NCBI GenBank assembly: GCA_004556975.1
Contig: SFFD01000005.1
Span: 1 to 64,000, forward strand
From: Oscillospiraceae bacterium
Lineage (GTDB): Bacteria > Bacillota > Clostridia > Oscillospirales > Ruminococcaceae
DNA length: 64,000 nt
Direction of reading: 5' to 3'
The position numbers were made by a program, and so were the translations under genes. The notes under the pieces are model-generated. The model saw nothing but the letters and a program-made list of their open reading frames with translations. It searched no databases and was not told the DNA's origin. The first letter of the stretch is position 1. Each line of letters opens with the position of its first letter. Of the stretch, positions 61,197 through 64,000 are shown in pieces.

Positions 61197-62599
61197 GCAC
61201 GGAAGTAAACGGCGCAGGCACGCAAAGGTCTTTGCTTTTGCTTGAATTGCGGGCAAAGGAATTTATCGAAAAGGAGCATATGCTCAAAAAAGGAGATTTT
61301 GTGGTTGCCGCCGTTTCCGGCGGGTGCGATTCCACGGCGCTTTTGCATATTCTCTGCGCTTTGAGCACCGAGCTTGATCTTCATATTATGTGCGCCCATG
61401 TGAACCACAACTTAAGGGGAAAAGAAAGCGACGGGGACGAAAGCTTTGTGCTCAAAATGTGCAAAAATCTCGGCGTGCCGTGCAGGGTTCTTTCTGCACC
61501 GGTTGCGGAATATGCCGCCGAGCACCGCTTGAGCACAGAAGAAGCCGGAAGGCAGATTCGCTATGATTTTTTTGAGCACTGCGCCGAAAAATTCGGTGAA
61601 AACGCAAAAATAGCTACCGCGCACAGTCTTTCGGACTGTGCCGAAACTTTTATTTTCAACGCCGCAAGGGGTACCGGTCTTTCGGGACTTTGCGGAATTC
61701 CCAAAAAGCGAAAAAATATAATCCGACCGCTTATAGGCTTTACAAGGGCGGAACTTGAGGAGTATTGCGCGCAAAAGGGCGTCTGCTTTGTGACCGACAG
61801 CACAAATCTGACCGATGAATACGCCCGCAACAAAATCCGCCACAATGTAATTCCTACTCTGAGGGAGATAAATCCCGCTTTTGAGCGTTCGCTTTTTCAT
61901 ATAGAAAATTTACTTGCGGAAGCGCGCGACTTTATAAGCGATTCCGCAAAAACCGCCCTTGCCCAAGCAAGACTCGGCGGGGGATACAGCGCCAAGGCGC
62001 TTGCGGCGCTTCCCAATGCGGTGAAAAGCGCTGCCGCCGTGCTGATTTTTGAAGAATTCGGCTTTGCCGCAGATTATAACCGTGTGCGAAGCCTTTGCGA
62101 AGGCTTTTCGGGCGGCGATTTTCAGTGGGAGCTTGCAAAAAATGAATATCTTTGCAAAAAAGACGGTTCAATTTTCAAAAGAGTAAAGCTGCCGGATGCG
62201 GAAAAAATGAATGAAACACCTTTTGCGGAGGGCAGAATTACACTTTCAAACGGCGAAAATCTTTTAATAGAGCTTTTGCCGCATGAATTATTCAAAAATT
62301 CATATAAATTTAAAAAATATTCATTAAAAGACGCCTTTGATTATGATACAATACAAAACGTGGCGTTTTTTCGTTCCCGAAAAGAGGGCGACAAAGCCGA
62401 CATTCACGGCGGAACAAAAACCCTTAAAAAGCTTTTTAATGAAGCAAAAATTCCACCGCATCTAAGAGACGGCGTTGCTGTTTTGGCGGATGACGCCGGC
62501 GTTCTTTGGATAGAAGGCCTTGGAGCGGCGCGCCGCGGCCGCATTACAGAAAAAACAAAAACCGTTGCGGTGGTAAAAAGGGAATCTTTACAGACATAA
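61193..62599 (+). CDS. tilS: tRNA(Ile)-lysidine synthetase
   Basis: 468 residues. It converts C34 of tRNA-Ile(CAU) to lysidine so that AUA is read correctly. The N-type ATP pyrophosphatase P-loop AAVSGGCDSTALLH (near residue 40) matches the SGGxDS signature, with HVNHNLRG and HSLSDCAETF following; the C-terminal half contains the substrate tRNA-recognition TilS_C domain (FFRSRKEGDKAD, LKKLFNEAKIP). ATG 61193 overlaps dnaB by 4 bases. It holds four copies of the GTGCTCAA/TTGAGCAC octamer within ~220 bases (61361-61579). Confidence 0.94.
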   Translation: MSTEVNGAGTQRSLLLLELRAKEFIEKEHMLKKGDFVVAAVSGGCDSTALLHILCALSTELDLHIMCAHVNHNLRGKESDGDESFVLKMCKNLGVPCRVLSAPVAEYAAEHRLSTEEAGRQIRYDFFEHCAEKFGENAKIATAHSLSDCAETFIFNAARGTGLSGLCGIPKKRKNIIRPLIGFTRAELEEYCAQKGVCFVTDSTNLTDEYARNKIRHNVIPTLREINPAFERSLFHIENLLAEARDFISDSAKTALAQARLGGGYSAKALAALPNAVKSAAAVLIFEEFGFAADYNRVRSLCEGFSGGDFQWELAKNEYLCKKDGSIFKRVKLPDAEKMNETPFAEGRITLSNGENLLIELLPHELFKNSYKFKKYSLKDAFDYDTIQNVAFFRSRKEGDKADIHGGTKTLKKLFNEAKIPPHLRDGVAVLADDAGVLWIEGLGAARRGRITEKTKTVAVVKRESLQT

Positions 62600-62690
62600 C
62601 CGATGAAGGCTTTTTAATTATGTTATCTCATATTCTTATATGATATAAATAAAGAAAAACAAAGATTTTTATGCGGAGGAACTTTGTAAA

Positions 62691-63242
62691 ATGAAGTACA
62701 ACATGAAGGATGACATTGAGGAAATTCTGCTTTCCGAAAAAGACCTGCAGAAAGCCGTAAAGAAGCTCGGCAAACAGATAAGCGCCGATTATGAAGGAAA
62801 AAACCTTATGCTTGTTGCAGTGCTTAAAGGTTCGGTAATTTTTATGGCAGATCTTATGCGCGCAATCACCGTTCCGATTTCCATTGACTTTATGTCCGTT
62901 TCAAGCTATGGCGGCGGAGTAAAAAGCTCCGGTGTTGTCAAAATTATAAAGGATCTTGACAATGATATTTCCGGCTATGACGTGCTTATTGTGGAAGACA
63001 TTCTTGATTCGGGACTTACTCTTTCATATCTTACCAATGTGCTTCGCCAAAGAAAGGTGAACTCAATAAAAATCGCAACCCTGCTTGATAAGCCGGAACG
63101 CCGCCAGGTTGACATAAAGCCGGACTATGCCTGCTTTGTGGTGCCGGATAAATTTGTTGTGGGCTACGGTCTTGATTATGACCAGAAATACCGCAACCTT
63201 CCCTATGTAGGCGTCGTAAAGCCGGAAGTCTATACAAAATAA
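62691..63242 (+). CDS. hpt: Hypoxanthine phosphoribosyltransferase
   Basis: 183 residues. Purine salvage: it attaches ribose 5-phosphate from PRPP to hypoxanthine or guanine. The PRPP loop VLIVEDILDSGLTLSYL is clear, and LVAVLKGSVIFMADL with FMSVSSYGGG, as well as the C-terminal VVPDKFVVGYGLDYDQKYRNLPYVGV, are diagnostic. GGAGG lies 9 bases before the ATG. It sits between tilS and ftsH as in B. subtilis. Confidence 0.96.
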   Translation: MKYNMKDDIEEILLSEKDLQKAVKKLGKQISADYEGKNLMLVAVLKGSVIFMADLMRAITVPISIDFMSVSSYGGGVKSSGVVKIIKDLDNDISGYDVLIVEDILDSGLTLSYLTNVLRQRKVNSIKIATLLDKPERRQVDIKPDYACFVVPDKFVVGYGLDYDQKYRNLPYVGVVKPEVYTK

Positions 63243-63350
63243 GCTGTAAAAAAGCGCCGCTTTTCTTTTTGTGAAGCGCGCCGTTTGGCGCACCCGCGCA
63301 AAAAAGCGGTGAAAAAATATTCGCAAATTCATTTTTTCGGAGTTGATTTC

Positions 63351-64000
63351 TTGAACAAGAACAAAAAAACCATAAGCATAGTTTCATACATTGTCGGAAT
63401 TGTTCTGCTTTTGTTTTTAACCTCGCTTCTGTTAGATATGAGCAAAGAGGAGGTCACCAAACTCAAGTATTACGAAGTTCTTGAAATGTTTGAAAACGAC
63501 CAAATCGAAAGCTATACCCTCGATTTGGGAACAGGCGCTCTTGAAGCGCAGGTAAAAGACCAAAAAGAAAAGCTAAACTATACCGTGCCCAATGTCAGCG
63601 TGTTCCTTGATGATGTGGACAGAATTCTTGAAGCAAAGGGCGAAAGCGCCGCCGCGCTTAAGCCGGACTATCTGCCGATAAAGCAGACGCCCTGGTGGGT
63701 TTCAATGCTTCCGACGCTGCTGTTTATCGGCGCAATGGTGGTGTTCTGGTTCTTCATGATGCGCCAGAACGGAGGCGCGGGAAGCGCCATGACCTTCGGA
63801 AAGGCAAATTACCGCACCGGCAAGAACGAAAAGCCCACAACCTTTGCGGATGTTGCGGGCTGTAAGGAAGAAAAAGAGGAACTGGAGGAAATCGTAGATT
63901 TCCTTAAGCACCCGAATCAGTTTAACGCCCTCGGCGCAAGAATACCAAAGGGCGTGCTTCTTGTGGGTCAGCCCGGTACCGGTAAAACCCTTCTTGCAAG
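63351..64000 (+). CDS. ftsH: ATP-dependent zinc metalloprotease FtsH, 3' end outside window
   Basis: 216 residues visible, starting at TTG 63351 with CGGAG 8 bases upstream; the frame is open to the window edge. Two membrane helices (about 10-27 and 123-140) flank a ~95-residue extracytoplasmic segment, followed by [24 protein letters not shown] and the Walker [13 protein letters not shown], which is cut at the end of the window. The zinc protease domain must lie beyond. FtsH removes damaged or unassembled membrane proteins. Confidence 0.95.
   Translation, partial: MNKNKKTISIVSYIVGIVLLLFLTSLLLDMSKEEVTKLKYYEVLEMFENDQIESYTLDLGTGALEAQVKDQKEKLNYTVPNVSVFLDDVDRILEAKGESAAALKPDYLPIKQTPWWVSMLPTLLFIGAMVVFWFFMMRQNGGAGSAMTFGKANYRTGKNEKPTTFADVAGCKEEKEELEEIVDFLKHPNQFNALGARIPKGVLLVGQPGTGKTLLA

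Overview
The window reads as a chromosomal segment of a low-to-mid GC, spore-forming Firmicute, most likely a gut-type member of the Clostridia (Oscillospirales-like). The evidence is SpoIIID, single-membrane surface proteins, the tail-to-head order gdpP-rplI-dnaB-tilS-hpt-ftsH, a DUF1934-argS pair and strong Shine-Dalgarno sites. The lineage is an inference from gene content, not from a database match. I saw no tRNA, rRNA, CRISPR array, phage or intact insertion sequence. Almost all of the window is ordinary chromosomal backbone with a few accessory islands. Layout: 1-7104 (+) is the tail of a sugar-type ABC importer (binding protein, two permeases, no ATPase) continuing into a membrane-fusion adaptor and a MacB-like membrane protein. 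7135-7756 is a gene-free mosaic of short palindromes. 7815-9190 (-) holds a TSCPD protein, an RlmA-like rRNA methyltransferase and a DUF1294 protein. 9473-10825 (+) is a branched-chain amino acid carrier. 10866-20055 (-) is a nine-gene operon covering the whole route from DAHP to phenylalanine and tyrosine, including an AroE-AroK fusion, with a palindromic operator candidate at its promoter. 20493-25732 holds a TetR regulator, a cation/proton antiporter, a membrane-anchored surface protein, a YoaP-like acetyltransferase and a decayed lipoprotein gene. 25825-28980 is a three-gene ABC importer of the TrpXYZ type preceded by a 42-residue leader peptide packed with tyrosine and phenylalanine and by an intrinsic terminator, which points to attenuation by tyrosine or phenylalanine supply. 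29241-36808 is a surface polysaccharide control cluster (CpsB-type phosphatase, Ig-like anchor protein, two BY-type tyrosine kinases with tyrosine-rich tails, an ABC exporter and a novel repeat membrane protein). 37028-38551 (-) is an ABC-F ATPase with its own promoter, a three-codon upstream ORF and a terminator just before its ribosome site. 39129-45705 (+) holds pyrG, purB, purA and glmS. 45777-50527 (-) holds argS, a DUF1934 protein, murI, ddl and a DUF4364 protein. 50828-52837 (-) is a pseudouridine-5'-phosphate glycosidase fused to a long disordered tail with a zinc ribbon. 53146-54335 (-) is an LCP-like protein and spoIIID. 54585-56188 (+) is a processive glycosyltransferase with a small partner, then tmk (-). 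57288-64000 (+) is gdpP, rplI, dnaB, tilS, hpt and the start of ftsH. How the genes connect: two separate systems here deal with aromatic amino acids (the biosynthetic operon and the leader-controlled importer). Several genes serve envelope building and its signalling (BY-kinases, CpsB, glycosyltransferase, ddl, murI, glmS, LCP-like protein, GdpP for c-di-AMP). Running through the whole window is an over-represented octamer, GTGCTCAA/TTGAGCAC, found inside genes and as inverted repeats that form four terminator or terminator-like stems, an arrangement reminiscent of DNA uptake sequences in other bacteria.
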